From VRUE01 sp035701465 (lineage in GTDB: Bacteria; Actinomycetota; Thermoleophilia; Solirubrobacterales; 70-9), in NCBI GenBank assembly GCA_035701465.1, contig DASSMU010000171.1:1-38150 (forward strand): 38,150 bases of DNA, in the 5' to 3' direction. Made by a program: the position numbers and the translations under genes. This document shows, in pieces, positions 16,365 to 24,109 of this stretch (position 1 is the stretch's first letter; each line of letters begins with the position of its first letter). Below the pieces are notes generated by a model, which saw nothing but the letters and a program-made list of their open reading frames with translations, made no database searches and was not told the DNA's origin.

Positions 16365-16862
16365 ATGCGGCTCAGCCTTGCGGCGACAGTCGGGATCCTG
16401 CTCGGCTTGGCGCTGATCCTGCCCGGCTGCGGTGACCAAGCCGCGCCGGCGGCAGGCACCGGGACCGCCTCGGCGCGAGGCGCGGAGTCGGCCGCCTCGG
16501 CGGCCACACGCAGCTGCCGGACCCAGCTGCGCGGCCTGCTCGGCTCGATGGCCGAGCTGCGCGGAAACCTGGCGGTGGGGCTGAGCTACGGCGCCTACCT
16601 GCACCAGGTGAAGGCGGTGCAGGCCATATACGACGGAGTCCAGGTCGACCGCCTGGGGCTCGGCTGCCTGGTGAAATCCGGCACGCCCGCGGAGCGGGCG
16701 CTGAACCTCTACCTCGCCGCCGCCAATACCTGGGGCGAGTGCCTCACCAGCGCGTCCTGCGACTCCGAATCGGTCGAACCGAAGCTCCAGCGCAAGTGGG
16801 CGCTGGCCTCGACCCGACTCTCCTCGGCGCAGAGGGGCCTGCGGCCCGGCAGTCGCGACTAG
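16365..16862 (+). CDS. Putative lipoprotein
   Basis: A protein of 165 residues. A lipobox (LILPGCG, Cys near residue 22) after a hydrophobic run marks it as a lipid-anchored exported protein. An Ala/Ser/Thr/Gly-rich linker follows to about residue 48, then a helical domain with Cys at CRTQLRGLL, GLGCLVK, WGECLTSASC that may pair. I do not recognise the domain. TACACT (16353-16358) is exactly 6 nt before the ATG and there is no ribosome-binding site, so it is likely leaderless. The TAG stop shares CTAG with the stop of the convergent methyltransferase gene. It is divergent from the SGNH hydrolase gene across 24 bp. Confidence 0.78.
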   Translation: MRLSLAATVGILLGLALILPGCGDQAAPAAGTGTASARGAESAASAATRSCRTQLRGLLGSMAELRGNLAVGLSYGAYLHQVKAVQAIYDGVQVDRLGLGCLVKSGTPAERALNLYLAAANTWGECLTSASCDSESVEPKLQRKWALASTRLSSAQRGLRPGSRD

Positions 16863-17668
16863 GCGCCGGCGGCGCGGGCGACGTAGATCGCCTTGGTGTG
16901 GATCGACTCGTCGAGCGGCTGGCGCGGGATGCCGTCGAGCCCATGGCCGTAGACGTTGAGGCACTCGAGGCCGGCCCGCTCCAGCGTCGCCACCACCTCC
17001 GCTTCGGGGAAGTGGCGCTGGCGATGGCGCATGGTCGACGCCTCCGCGCCGTCTCCCGCCGCCTCGAGCGGGATGGCCTCGAGGGTCGATTCGCAGATCG
17101 AACCGGGTGCCACGTCGGCCGCCGCCTCGCCGGTCCAGACCAGTTTCCAGCCACCGCGTTCGACGATCACGGTTTCGGCGAAGAAGGTGCGGTAGGCGAG
17201 CAGCTCGTTGACGTCGAAGAGCAGCAGCCCGGTGGGGGCCAGGTTCTTCCGCATTCCAACCAGCGCCTGCTCCAGTTCCTCGGCGCTGAGCAGGTAGTTG
17301 ACCGCGTCGTCCAGCGCCCAGACGAGGTCGAACTCGCCGAACCTCGGCAGGTCGCGCATGTCGGCGACCTCGAGGCGCACCGCGTCCCCGGCCTTCTCGC
17401 GAGCGAGCTCCACCATCGAGGGGGAGATGTCGCAGCCGGTGACCTGCCAGCCGTTCGGCAGCAGCGGCAGGAAGCTCTTGCCGGTCCCGCAGCCCACGTC
17501 GAGCAGCCGGCGTCCCTGCAGCCCGTCGCGCTCGAGCACAGCCAGGAGGTCGGCGAGCCAGGCGTCGTAATCGTGATGCGCGGTGAAGTGGTCATAGACC
17601 GGAGCCATCGCCTCGTAGGCGTGTTCAGCCCAGTTCCCACTTGTCTCCCCTGCCGCCATGACGTCCAT
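16859..17668 (-). CDS. Class I SAM-dependent methyltransferase
   Basis: A cytosolic protein of 269 residues, or 278 if a TTG at 17695 is used. Motif I is LLDVGCGTGKSFLPLL, followed by VTGCDISPSMVELA (acidic end of strand 2), VADMRDLP and FDLVWALDDAVNYL. This is a Methyltransf_25/11-type Rossmann core. It is preceded by a short helix (YEAMAPVYDHFTAHHDYDAW), as in small-molecule methyltransferases. The substrate is unknown. ATG 17668 is preferred; ATG 17659 is also possible. AT-rich sequence with TATGGT just upstream may be a near-leaderless promoter. Confidence 0.88.
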   Translation of the reverse strand: MDVMAAGETSGNWAEHAYEAMAPVYDHFTAHHDYDAWLADLLAVLERDGLQGRRLLDVGCGTGKSFLPLLPNGWQVTGCDISPSMVELAREKAGDAVRLEVADMRDLPRFGEFDLVWALDDAVNYLLSAEELEQALVGMRKNLAPTGLLLFDVNELLAYRTFFAETVIVERGGWKLVWTGEAAADVAPGSICESTLEAIPLEAAGDGAEASTMRHRQRHFPEAEVVATLERAGLECLNVYGHGLDGIPRQPLDESIHTKAIYVARAAGA

Positions 17669-17822
17669 GGTTTTTAGACCATAAGCGTGATCCAAAAAGT
17701 TACAACAATAAAATTCCCCCTTTTGCTTTTAGAAGTAGTACGGTCGATCAATCAACGTTTCAACCACACAAGACTCGGGTCGCGACGACGGTTGGCACTG
17801 GGAGGAGGCGCACCGCTTCTGT

Positions 17823-18290
17823 GTGCGTCTTGCGTACCGCTACACCAGTAACCCCAGCGAGGCCGAGGACGTCGCTCAGGATGCCCTCCTGCGGGCTTGG
17901 CGCCGACGCTCCACACTGCGCGACGGCAATCGCCGCAAAGAGTGGCTGGCGACGATCGTCCGCAACGAGGCTTTCCGTCTCCACGCGCGTGTGCGTCCCG
18001 ACCCGGTTGCCGAGATCGAGTCCAAAGAGGGCGCCGAGGACGAGCAACTGGTCTCGACGGTGGAGCGCGCCGACCTCCACGCCGCGCTCGAACGCCTCGA
18101 CGATCGCGACCGCCAGCTGTTGCACCTCCGCTACGACGAGGATCTCACCCAGCAGGCGATCGCGCGGCGCCTTGGCCTGCCGGACGGCACCGTCAAGGTG
18201 CGCCTGCACCGGCTTCGCCACAAGCTCCGCCGGGTGATGGACGAAGTCAGCCAGGCAACGCCGGGCATGGCGCGGCGGATCCAGGGCTGA
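17823..18290 (+). CDS. ECF-type RNA polymerase sigma factor
   Basis: A small sigma-70-family protein that directs RNA polymerase to a special promoter set. Region 2 is seen as RLAYRYTSNPSEAEDVAQDALLRAWRR, and region 4 as ALERLDDRDRQLLHLRYDEDLTQQAIARRLGLPDGTVKVRLHRL with its helix-turn-helix. GTG 17823 is the first ordinary start codon. However, the same frame stays open upstream to a TAG at 17736, and that stretch reads like the missing start of region 2 (DDGWHWEEAHRFCV). No ATG, GTG, TTG or CTG exists there. An ATC at 17751, 6 nt after TACGGT, is a possible non-standard start. No anti-sigma factor gene is adjacent; two S51 peptidase genes follow. Confidence 0.88.
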   Translation: MRLAYRYTSNPSEAEDVAQDALLRAWRRRSTLRDGNRRKEWLATIVRNEAFRLHARVRPDPVAEIESKEGAEDEQLVSTVERADLHAALERLDDRDRQLLHLRYDEDLTQQAIARRLGLPDGTVKVRLHRLRHKLRRVMDEVSQATPGMARRIQG

Positions 18291-18430
18291 GGCGCCGCAC
18301 CGTCTCATTTCAAACCGCGGTCGGCACGGCCGGCTCGGCGGCGGGCACTGTACATATGGGCGATGGCGGCGGGACGAACTTCGGACCCCTGTACAACAAC
18401 CATTTCGGGGCCCGGCGGGAACATTCGGCA

Positions 18431-19186
18431 ATGGAGACTGCGACTCGACAGATCGTGGCCTTCGGCGGCGGCGGCTTCTCGATGGAGTCGGGCAACCCGT
18501 TGCTCGACGAGTACGTGCTCGCGCTGCCGGGTCGCGAGCGGCCGCGGGTCTGCTTCCTGCCCTCGGCCAGCGGCGACGCCGACCACTACGTCGTCCGCTT
18601 CTACCGGGCCTTCCCCGCCGAGCGCTGCGAGGCCAGCCACGTCTCCCTCTTCCGCCGCGAGCAGGGCCCGGCCGACCTGCGCGCCCACCTGCTCGCCCAG
18701 GACCTGATCTACGTCGGCGGCGGCAGCGTCGTCAGCCTGCTCGGGGTCTGGCGAGCGCACGGGATCGACCGGATCCTGCGCGAGGCCTGGGAGGCCGGGG
18801 TCGTCCTATGTGGCCTCTCGGCCGGCTCCCTCTGCTGGTTCGCCGAGGCCCACAGCGGCTTCCACGGAACGCCGCGCCGGGTCGAGGGCCTCGGCTTCCT
18901 GCCCTTCAGCAACAGCGTGCACTACGAGTCGCAGTCCGAGCACGGTCGCGCCTACCACGGCCTGCTCAGGGAGGGGATGCGGCCCGGCTACGCGGCGCAG
19001 GACGGCGCCGCCCTGCACTTCGTCGGCACCGAGTTGAAGCGGGTCGTGGCCTCGCGGCCGGCCGCGCGCGGCTACCGCGTCGACGCGAACGGCGACGAGG
19101 TCTCCGAGGTTGGCCTCGCGACCGACTTCCTCGGCGACTCCCCGGCGCGGCTGCCCGAGACTCCGGCGACGGCGATCGCGGCCTAG
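18431..19186 (+). CDS. Peptidase S51 (dipeptidase E/cyanophycinase-like), copy 1
   Basis: A cytosolic serine peptidase of 251 residues. The nucleophile elbow GLSAGSLCWF (Ser near residue 124) and the conserved His in SNSVHYES are those of alpha-aspartyl dipeptidase and cyanophycinase. The core begins QIVAFGGGGFSM, with FLPSASGD and LIYVGGGSVVSLLGVW following. It probably cuts Asp-containing dipeptides, but this is not certain. ATG 18431 is chosen because the conserved domain starts within ten residues; an in-frame ATG at 18356 is an alternative. It lies 140 bp after the sigma factor gene. The gap has TACATA at 18351 but nothing else clear. A related gene follows after 56 bp. Confidence 0.87.
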   Translation: METATRQIVAFGGGGFSMESGNPLLDEYVLALPGRERPRVCFLPSASGDADHYVVRFYRAFPAERCEASHVSLFRREQGPADLRAHLLAQDLIYVGGGSVVSLLGVWRAHGIDRILREAWEAGVVLCGLSAGSLCWFAEAHSGFHGTPRRVEGLGFLPFSNSVHYESQSEHGRAYHGLLREGMRPGYAAQDGAALHFVGTELKRVVASRPAARGYRVDANGDEVSEVGLATDFLGDSPARLPETPATAIAA

Positions 19187-19242
19187 ATGCCGGCAGTCGC
19201 GAACCCGCATACGGAGCACCCTGCCGTGGAGCGGGCGAGCTG

Positions 19243-20034
19243 ATGGTCACCCGGATCCTCACTCTCGGCGGTCACGACTTCACCTCGCGCCCCCCCGACC
19301 GCGCGGTCAGCGAGCTGATGCTGCGGCTGGCGACCGAACGGGCGGGCGGGAGGCCGCGCATCTGTCTCCTGCCGACCGCCAGCGGCGACACCTCCGAGCA
19401 GATCGGCCGCTTCTACGCCGCCTTCGGCGAGCGCCCCTGCGACCCCTCCGACCTCTCGCTCTTCCGCCTCGGCCGCCGGCCGATGGCCCTGCGCGACCAC
19501 CTGCTCTCCCAGGACCTGATCTACGTCGGCGGCGGCAGCCTCGTCAACCTGCTCGCGGTCTGGGAGGCGCACGAGCTGAGCGCAATCCTCAGCCTCGCCT
19601 GGAACCAGGGCATAGTCCTCGCCGGCCAGAGCGCCGGCGCGATGTGCTGGTTCGAAGCCGGCATCACCAAGTCCTCGGGCCGCCCGGAGGTGGAGGCCGG
19701 CCTCGGCCTGCTCGCCGGCAGCCTCTGCGTCCACTACAACAACGAGCCCGAGCGTCGCGCCGCCTACCTCGAGGCCGTCGCCAACGGAACCCCCGACGGC
19801 TACGGCCTCGACGACTACGCCGGCCTCCTCTGGGAGGGAGAGGGACCCCCGTCAGCCGTAACCGCCCGCCGCGGCGCCCGCGCCTACAAGGTCACAAGCT
19901 CAGAGACAGGAGTGGTCGAGTCACCCCTTCCGGCCCGCTTCCTGCCCGCCCCGGCACCGGCGGCTCTCCGCGAGGACATAGCGGAGTTCAGACGGATCAA
20001 AAGCATGCGCCGAAGAGCCGGCTGGCTCGGCTAG
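19243..20034 (+). CDS. Peptidase S51 (dipeptidase E/cyanophycinase-like), copy 2
   Basis: A protein of 263 residues, paralogous to the gene before it. It has the same plan: ILTLGGHDF at the N-terminus, LLPTASGDTSEQ, DLIYVGGGSLVNLLAVWEAH, nucleophile GQSAGAMCWF, and the conserved His in LCVHYNNEPERR. Both copies keep the Ser and His, so both may be active, perhaps on different substrates. It is longer at the C-terminus (basic tail ending KSMRRRAGWLG). The ATG at 19243 starts the domain. Its TAG stop forms CTAG with the stop of the convergent ferritin gene, so the two genes share four bases. Confidence 0.87.
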   Translation: MVTRILTLGGHDFTSRPPDRAVSELMLRLATERAGGRPRICLLPTASGDTSEQIGRFYAAFGERPCDPSDLSLFRLGRRPMALRDHLLSQDLIYVGGGSLVNLLAVWEAHELSAILSLAWNQGIVLAGQSAGAMCWFEAGITKSSGRPEVEAGLGLLAGSLCVHYNNEPERRAAYLEAVANGTPDGYGLDDYAGLLWEGEGPPSAVTARRGARAYKVTSSETGVVESPLPARFLPAPAPAALREDIAEFRRIKSMRRRAGWLG

Positions 20035-20567
20035 CCGGCAGAACCCCCCGCCATAGGCGGCGCGGTCGGATCGCCGCCCCCTTCGCCAAGGCTCTCCCGC
20101 GCGATGTAGTCCTCCGCCAGCAGCAGGTTGTCCTTCGAGCGCTCGACCACGTTGAGCAGGTCGCCCATCAGCGCCACCTCCTCGACCTGCTCCTTGACGA
20201 ACCACTGCAGGAACTGCTCGGCCCGGTAGTCCTTGACCTCGCGTGCCAGCTCGAACAGGGCGAAGATCTCGTCGCTCACCCGCTTCTCCTGTTCGAGTGC
20301 CATCCGCACCGGAGCGCTGCCGTCGGAGTAGGTCGTCTCCTGCGCCTTGATGTCGGGAATGTGCACCACCTCGCCGACGTCGAGCAGGTACTGGATCATC
20401 ATCATCGCGTGCTCGCGCTCCTCCAGCGCCTGCCGGTAGAAGAAGGCGGCAAGCCGGGGGAGCGTCTCGACGTCGTAGTAGACCGCTGCGCCGACGTACT
20501 GCTGTGAAGCGGCGAACTCATTTGCGATCTGTGCATTGAGTGCGTCAGCAAATCTTTTCTCGGCCAT
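20031..20567 (-). CDS. Ferritin (FtnA-like iron-storage protein)
   Basis: A four-helix-bundle iron-storage protein of 178 residues; 24 copies form a cage in the cytosol. The di-iron ferroxidase ligands are visible: Glu in NAQIANEFAASQQY, the Glu and His of LEEREHAMMM, and Glu in FVKEQVEEV. There is no haem-ligand Met of bacterioferritin type that I can place, so ferritin is preferred. The C-terminal tail is Gly/Pro/Ala-rich (GEGGGDPTAPPMAGGSAG). ATG 20567 has GGAGAG 5 nt upstream and begins the family's usual N-terminus; a longer reading to 20630 lacks support. Confidence 0.93.
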   Translation of the reverse strand: MAEKRFADALNAQIANEFAASQQYVGAAVYYDVETLPRLAAFFYRQALEEREHAMMMIQYLLDVGEVVHIPDIKAQETTYSDGSAPVRMALEQEKRVSDEIFALFELAREVKDYRAEQFLQWFVKEQVEEVALMGDLLNVVERSKDNLLLAEDYIARESLGEGGGDPTAPPMAGGSAG

Positions 20568-20633
20568 GTCTCTCTCCTTGCTCGGCTGGCGGTCAGTTCG
20601 CAACGTAGCTGAAACGATAAATTCGGCCACCCA

Positions 20634-20736
20634 AAGAGTGAGGGATCGGGTACCCCTCGGACGGGCGGATACTCAAAGTGCCGCGCTAATTAGCGCGGCA
20701 CTTGGACGGGCGAGGGGTACCCGATCCCTCACTCTT
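20634..20736. terminator. Nested 26-bp plus 14-bp palindrome between enolase-family and ferritin genes
   Basis: The outer arms 20634-20659 and 20711-20736 are exactly complementary over 26 bp. The space between them holds a second, loop-free palindrome of 14+14 bp (20676-20703, centre CTAATTAG) flanked by the direct repeat GGACGGGCG. The stop codon of the enolase-family gene lies inside the right outer arm. Most likely it ends that transcript before the ferritin promoter. It is far larger than an ordinary terminator and could also form a cruciform. Confidence 0.65.
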
Positions 20737-21793
20737 CGTCCCACCGAAACCCAGTCGAAGTCAACTTGGGTTCCAATGGGCTGACCGGCAGCCCGGCCGG
20801 CGGCTCCGCTTCGTTATAGCCCCGAGGCGCCGTGTCGTTAGGCGCGTCGGGATGGAATAGCGCGGCCAGGACCTGGATCTGGCCGCGGCCGACGCCGATC
20901 TCCCACTGGCCGCCGCCGTAGGCGCCGATGCCGTGCTCGGCGCAGTAGTCGTAGGTCTCGCAGAGCTGACGCACGCCGCCGACTCGCGAGGGCTTGACGT
21001 TGACCATCTTCGGCTGCCAGGGCAGTGCCTCGATGTCGGCGATCGAGTGGATCGGCGCGTCCCAGGTGAGGCGGTCGCGGACCGGCTCGAGGATCGGCCG
21101 CGTCTCCTCGGTCACGTCGGGGTCCTCGATCCAGGCCTCGGGGAAGGCCTCGATCAGCTTCGCGTAGAGCTCGGGATCGGTCTCGACGTCGACCACGGTG
21201 CCCTTGTAGAAGCCCTTCAGGTCGAGTGAGTCGACCGCCCCCGTCGCGACCAGCTCGGCGATCAGCTCGTCACTCCAGTCGTTGACCGGGTCGAGCTTGA
21301 AGCGCAGGCTGGGGTAGCGCTCGAGCTTGCGTCGCAGCGGCTCGATCGAGGAGACCTCGCCATCCGGCCCCCCGAGTCGCATCGAGGCGACGAACTCGAC
21401 CGGCCGCGGCTCGTGGCCGAGCGCCTGGGCCAGCCCCGTGCCCGCCTGGCGCAGCGCCAGGTCCAGCGCCGCCGACTCAAAGGCCCAGCGGCGGTAGAGC
21501 CGCGAGACGTCGCGCTGCGGCTCGGCCGGGAAGGTGTCCTCCTCGGCCATCAACTCGCAGAACTCGCCGAGGGTGGCGAAGCCGGTGATGTCGAGAGAAG
21601 GGCCGGCGTCCTGGAAGGCGATGTGGTCGACCGCGTCGTAGGTGACGTCCTCGCCGAGACCGTCCTCGCCGGCGCCCCAAAGATGGATCACGGTGCTCAG
21701 CCGTTCGAAGCCCGGGATCTGCAGCTCCAGGGGCTGCAGCTCGTAGCCGTCGATCTCGAGCGGGAGGTTGGCGAGGGCGTCGAAGGTGGCCAC
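20729..21793 (-). CDS. Enolase-superfamily enzyme (muconate-lactonizing/OSBS-like group)
   Basis: A predicted Mg-dependent enzyme of 354 residues that abstracts a proton next to a carboxylate. The barrel residues can be placed: Lys in SLRFKLDP near residue 172, metal ligands Asp in DSLDLKG, Glu in AWIEDPD and Asp in LTWDAPI, and the opposite Lys in MVNVKPSRVGG. The capping domain is residues 1-~125. YGGGQWEIGVGRGQ near the end may form part of the substrate pocket. The superfamily covers racemases, dehydratases and cycloisomerases, and the reaction cannot be chosen here. No menaquinone genes are nearby to support OSBS. It lies just downstream of, and on the same strand as, the ATL fusion gene. 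The stop codon lies in the nested palindrome. Confidence 0.8.
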   Translation of the reverse strand: MATFDALANLPLEIDGYELQPLELQIPGFERLSTVIHLWGAGEDGLGEDVTYDAVDHIAFQDAGPSLDITGFATLGEFCELMAEEDTFPAEPQRDVSRLYRRWAFESAALDLALRQAGTGLAQALGHEPRPVEFVASMRLGGPDGEVSSIEPLRRKLERYPSLRFKLDPVNDWSDELIAELVATGAVDSLDLKGFYKGTVVDVETDPELYAKLIEAFPEAWIEDPDVTEETRPILEPVRDRLTWDAPIHSIADIEALPWQPKMVNVKPSRVGGVRQLCETYDYCAEHGIGAYGGGQWEIGVGRGQIQVLAALFHPDAPNDTAPRGYNEAEPPAGLPVSPLEPKLTSTGFRWDEE

Positions 21794-21811
21794 CTCTGCG
21801 ATCTTAGGCTC

Positions 21812-22504
21812 TCAGGGGACCTGGTCGGAGTCCTCGCCCGCTTCCGCCTCCTTCAGCATGCCCTGCAGCTCTTCCCAGCCGAGGAAGAGCTCTGGATTGG
21901 CCCTGTCCTCCCTGGTTAGCCACACCTTCTCCTCGCGAAGGCGTTCCTTGCATACCTCCGGTCCGCCCCCGCGCCCGTCGCTCCATTCTTCGCTGACGCG
22001 TCCCCCGGCCGAGAGGACGCGATGGGGGTTTGCGAACGCGGGGTTCTTCGCTGCGACCTGCCCCACTGTGATTGCCATCTTCACGTTGTCGTAGACGGCG
22101 ATCGAGAATTCGCCGTACGTCGTCCAGCGCCCCGGCGGGATCAGCCTGCTCAGGCGCAGAACGCGGTTGCGGCGGTGCTTGGTCGTCAGCCGCCAACGAC
22201 GTGGGTTGGAGCCGTCGATCAGCTCGACCATGTCGAGTTTCTCCAACCCGTTTACCGCCGTATAGGTATTGGCCTCGTCGTGATCGAGCTCGGCGGCGAT
22301 TTGGGTGGCGGTCATCCCCTCGATCGTCGCCAGATTCGGCAGCGCCGCGATCCGGCGCTGCACGGCCCCGCGGAGAGCCGGTGCCTCGACGACGTCTTCG
22401 CCGAGCTCTGCAGCCAGGCTCTGGGCGTAGTCGCCATGGGCGCGCTCCAGTGCGCGGTGGAACTTGATCCTTGCCAGTAGGTGAGGGCTGTCGGACGTAG
22501 ACAT
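21812..22504 (-). CDS. Winged-helix protein fused to an alkyltransferase-like (ATL) domain
   Basis: A protein of 230 residues. Residues about 45-110 look like a winged helix (MTATQIAAELDHDEANTYTAVNGLEKLDMVELI). Residues about 122-185 match the DNA-binding half of O6-alkylguanine transferases: IPPGRWTTYGEFSIAVYDNV, the helix-turn-helix part ITVGQVAAKNPAF, and NPHRVLSAGGRVS. The PCHR site of true transferases reads NPHRV, with no Cys. It therefore cannot accept an alkyl group and is ATL-like, perhaps sensing damaged or modified bases. ATG 22504 is chosen because GGAGG lies 5 nt before it; ATG 22516 is the alternative. It has an excellent promoter. The fused layout is unusual. Confidence 0.75.
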   Translation of the reverse strand: MSTSDSPHLLARIKFHRALERAHGDYAQSLAAELGEDVVEAPALRGAVQRRIAALPNLATIEGMTATQIAAELDHDEANTYTAVNGLEKLDMVELIDGSNPRRWRLTTKHRRNRVLRLSRLIPPGRWTTYGEFSIAVYDNVKMAITVGQVAAKNPAFANPHRVLSAGGRVSEEWSDGRGGGPEVCKERLREEKVWLTREDRANPELFLGWEELQGMLKEAEAGEDSDQVP

Positions 22505-22546
22505 CAGGGCCTCCATGTTCTTTTGATTTAGATTGCAACTAACTAG

Positions 22547-22575
22547 ATAGTAAGCCTGAGTCTGTTTTATGTCAA
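22547..22575 (-). promoter_or_regulatory. Strong sigma-70-type promoter of the ATL fusion gene
   Basis: On the minus strand TTGACA (22575-22570, a perfect -35) is separated by 17 bp from TACTAT (22552-22547, -10). Transcription would begin near 22540, leaving a leader of about 35 nt before ATG 22504. It is the best consensus promoter in the window, and its AT-rich surroundings stand out. Confidence 0.75.
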
Positions 22576-22622
22576 GTAAATAAGAATTCCCTAGAATCGC
22601 GGCCTGCCAGACTCGCCTCGCG

Positions 22623-24020
22623 ATGAAGCACACGGCACACGGCTACTGGCTGGAAGAGGCTGGGGGGGCAGAGCCGGCCTCTGCCCTGAGCGGCGAGCAC
22701 AGCGCCGACGTCGTCGTCGTCGGCGGGGGCTACACGGGGATGTGGGCCGCCTGGCACATCAAGCAGCTCGAGCCGGAGGCTCGGGTGGTGCTGCTGGAGG
22801 CCGATCGGTGTGGGTTCGGGCCGAGTGGGCGGAACGGCGGGTTCTGCAACGTGATGTGGTTCTCGCTGCCGAACATGCGGGGGCGCTGGGGGGATGACGG
22901 GGCGCTGGCCGTAGCGCGAGCTGCCGAGGCGGCCGCTGCCGGGATCGGTGAGTTCTGTGAGGCGGAGGAGGTCGACGCCTGGTTTGCGCCGGGTGGGTAC
23001 CTGCAGGTCTCGACCGCCGAGGCGCACGACCATGTCTGGTCCGAGGCTCTCGCGGCCTGCCAGGAGCTGGGAGTCGGGGACGCGATCCAGACGCTCTCGC
23101 CGGAGCAGGTTGCTGAGCGCTGCGCCTCGCCCGTGTTCCGCGGTGGCGCCTTCTATCCCGGTGCGGCGACGGTGCAGCCGGCGCGGTTGGCGCTGGGGCT
23201 GCGCGAGCGGTTGCGGGGACGGGGGGTGGAGGTCTGCGAGCGCTCGCCGGTGACGCGGCTCGCCGGGTTGCCGGACGGCGTGGAGGCGCATTCGGCCGGC
23301 GGCGTCGTGCGGGCGCGGGCCGCCGTGCTCGCGGTCGGCTCGGCGGCCACGGCGCCGCGCGGTCCGCTGCGCAACCGGCTCACCGTTGCCTCCTCCCATA
23401 TCGTCCTCACCGAGCCGGTCCCGGACCTACTCGAGGAGGTTGGCTGGACCGGTGGAGAGTGCATCACCGACAGCCGCGCCCTGATCGACTACTTCCGCAC
23501 CACCCCCGACGGCAGGATCGCCTTCGGCTGGGGCGGCGGCCGGATCGCGATGGGCGCCCGCCTGCACGGTCGCACCGAGCTCGACCCCGAGGTCGCCTCC
23601 CTCGCCGCAACCAACCTCTGGGACTACTTCCCCGGCCTGGAGCACCACAGCCTCACCCACGCCTGGGGCGGTCCGATCGATGCCTCCCCGACCCACCTCC
23701 CCCTCGTCCTCCCTCTACGCGGCGGCCGCGCCTTCGCCGCCGCCGGCTACACCGGCAACGGCGTAGGCCCCTCCAACATGGTCGGCCGAACCCTCGCCTC
23801 CTTGGCCCTGGACCGCCGCGACGCCCCCTCCCGCCTGGCCTTCATAGACCCCTCGCCACCAAAGGTTCCCCCGGAGCCCTTCAGCTGGCTAGGCGGAGAA
23901 GCAATCCGAGCCGGCCTCATCCGCAAGGAGAAAGCAGAGCTATCGAACCGCAGCCCCGACTCAATCAGCTCCCTCCTCTCCCGCATCCCGGACCTGATCG
24001 GCTTCCACATAGGCCGATAG
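22623..24020 (+). CDS. FAD-dependent amine/amino-acid oxidoreductase (DAO family, PuuB-like)
   Basis: A flavoprotein of 465 residues. The FAD-binding GxGxxG motif is in VVVVGGGYTGMWAAWHI (residues 30-46), followed by VVLLEADRCGFGPSGRNGG, typical of the DAO family. The C-terminal FAD loop is FAAAGYTGNGVGPSNMVGRTLA. The order and motifs resemble gamma-glutamylputrescine oxidases and related glycine/sarcosine oxidases. The nearby amine-catabolism genes favour an amine or N-alkyl amino acid substrate, but this is inference. ATG 22623 opens the conserved N-terminus; no ribosome-binding site is obvious. It is divergent from the ATL fusion gene across 118 bp. Confidence 0.85.
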   Translation: MKHTAHGYWLEEAGGAEPASALSGEHSADVVVVGGGYTGMWAAWHIKQLEPEARVVLLEADRCGFGPSGRNGGFCNVMWFSLPNMRGRWGDDGALAVARAAEAAAAGIGEFCEAEEVDAWFAPGGYLQVSTAEAHDHVWSEALAACQELGVGDAIQTLSPEQVAERCASPVFRGGAFYPGAATVQPARLALGLRERLRGRGVEVCERSPVTRLAGLPDGVEAHSAGGVVRARAAVLAVGSAATAPRGPLRNRLTVASSHIVLTEPVPDLLEEVGWTGGECITDSRALIDYFRTTPDGRIAFGWGGGRIAMGARLHGRTELDPEVASLAATNLWDYFPGLEHHSLTHAWGGPIDASPTHLPLVLPLRGGRAFAAAGYTGNGVGPSNMVGRTLASLALDRRDAPSRLAFIDPSPPKVPPEPFSWLGGEAIRAGLIRKEKAELSNRSPDSISSLLSRIPDLIGFHIGR

Positions 24021-24025
24021 ATCGA

Positions 24026-24103
24026 GAGCGTCTGGGGTGGGGTCCCAAAAACACTCAAGCGAGGCTCCCGCCGAGCGTTTTTGGGACCCCACCCCAGACG
24101 CTC
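24026..24103. terminator. 31-bp near-perfect hairpin between convergent genes
   Basis: Arms 24026-24056 and 24073-24103 pair over 31 bp with a single mismatch near the loop, and the loop is 16 nt. It lies 5 bp after the stop of the FAD oxidase gene and 6 bp before the stop of the convergent Usp gene. It contains A and T runs next to the loop but no U-tract after the stem. Read as a bidirectional terminator. Confidence 0.75.
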
Positions 24104-24109
24104 CCCCAC

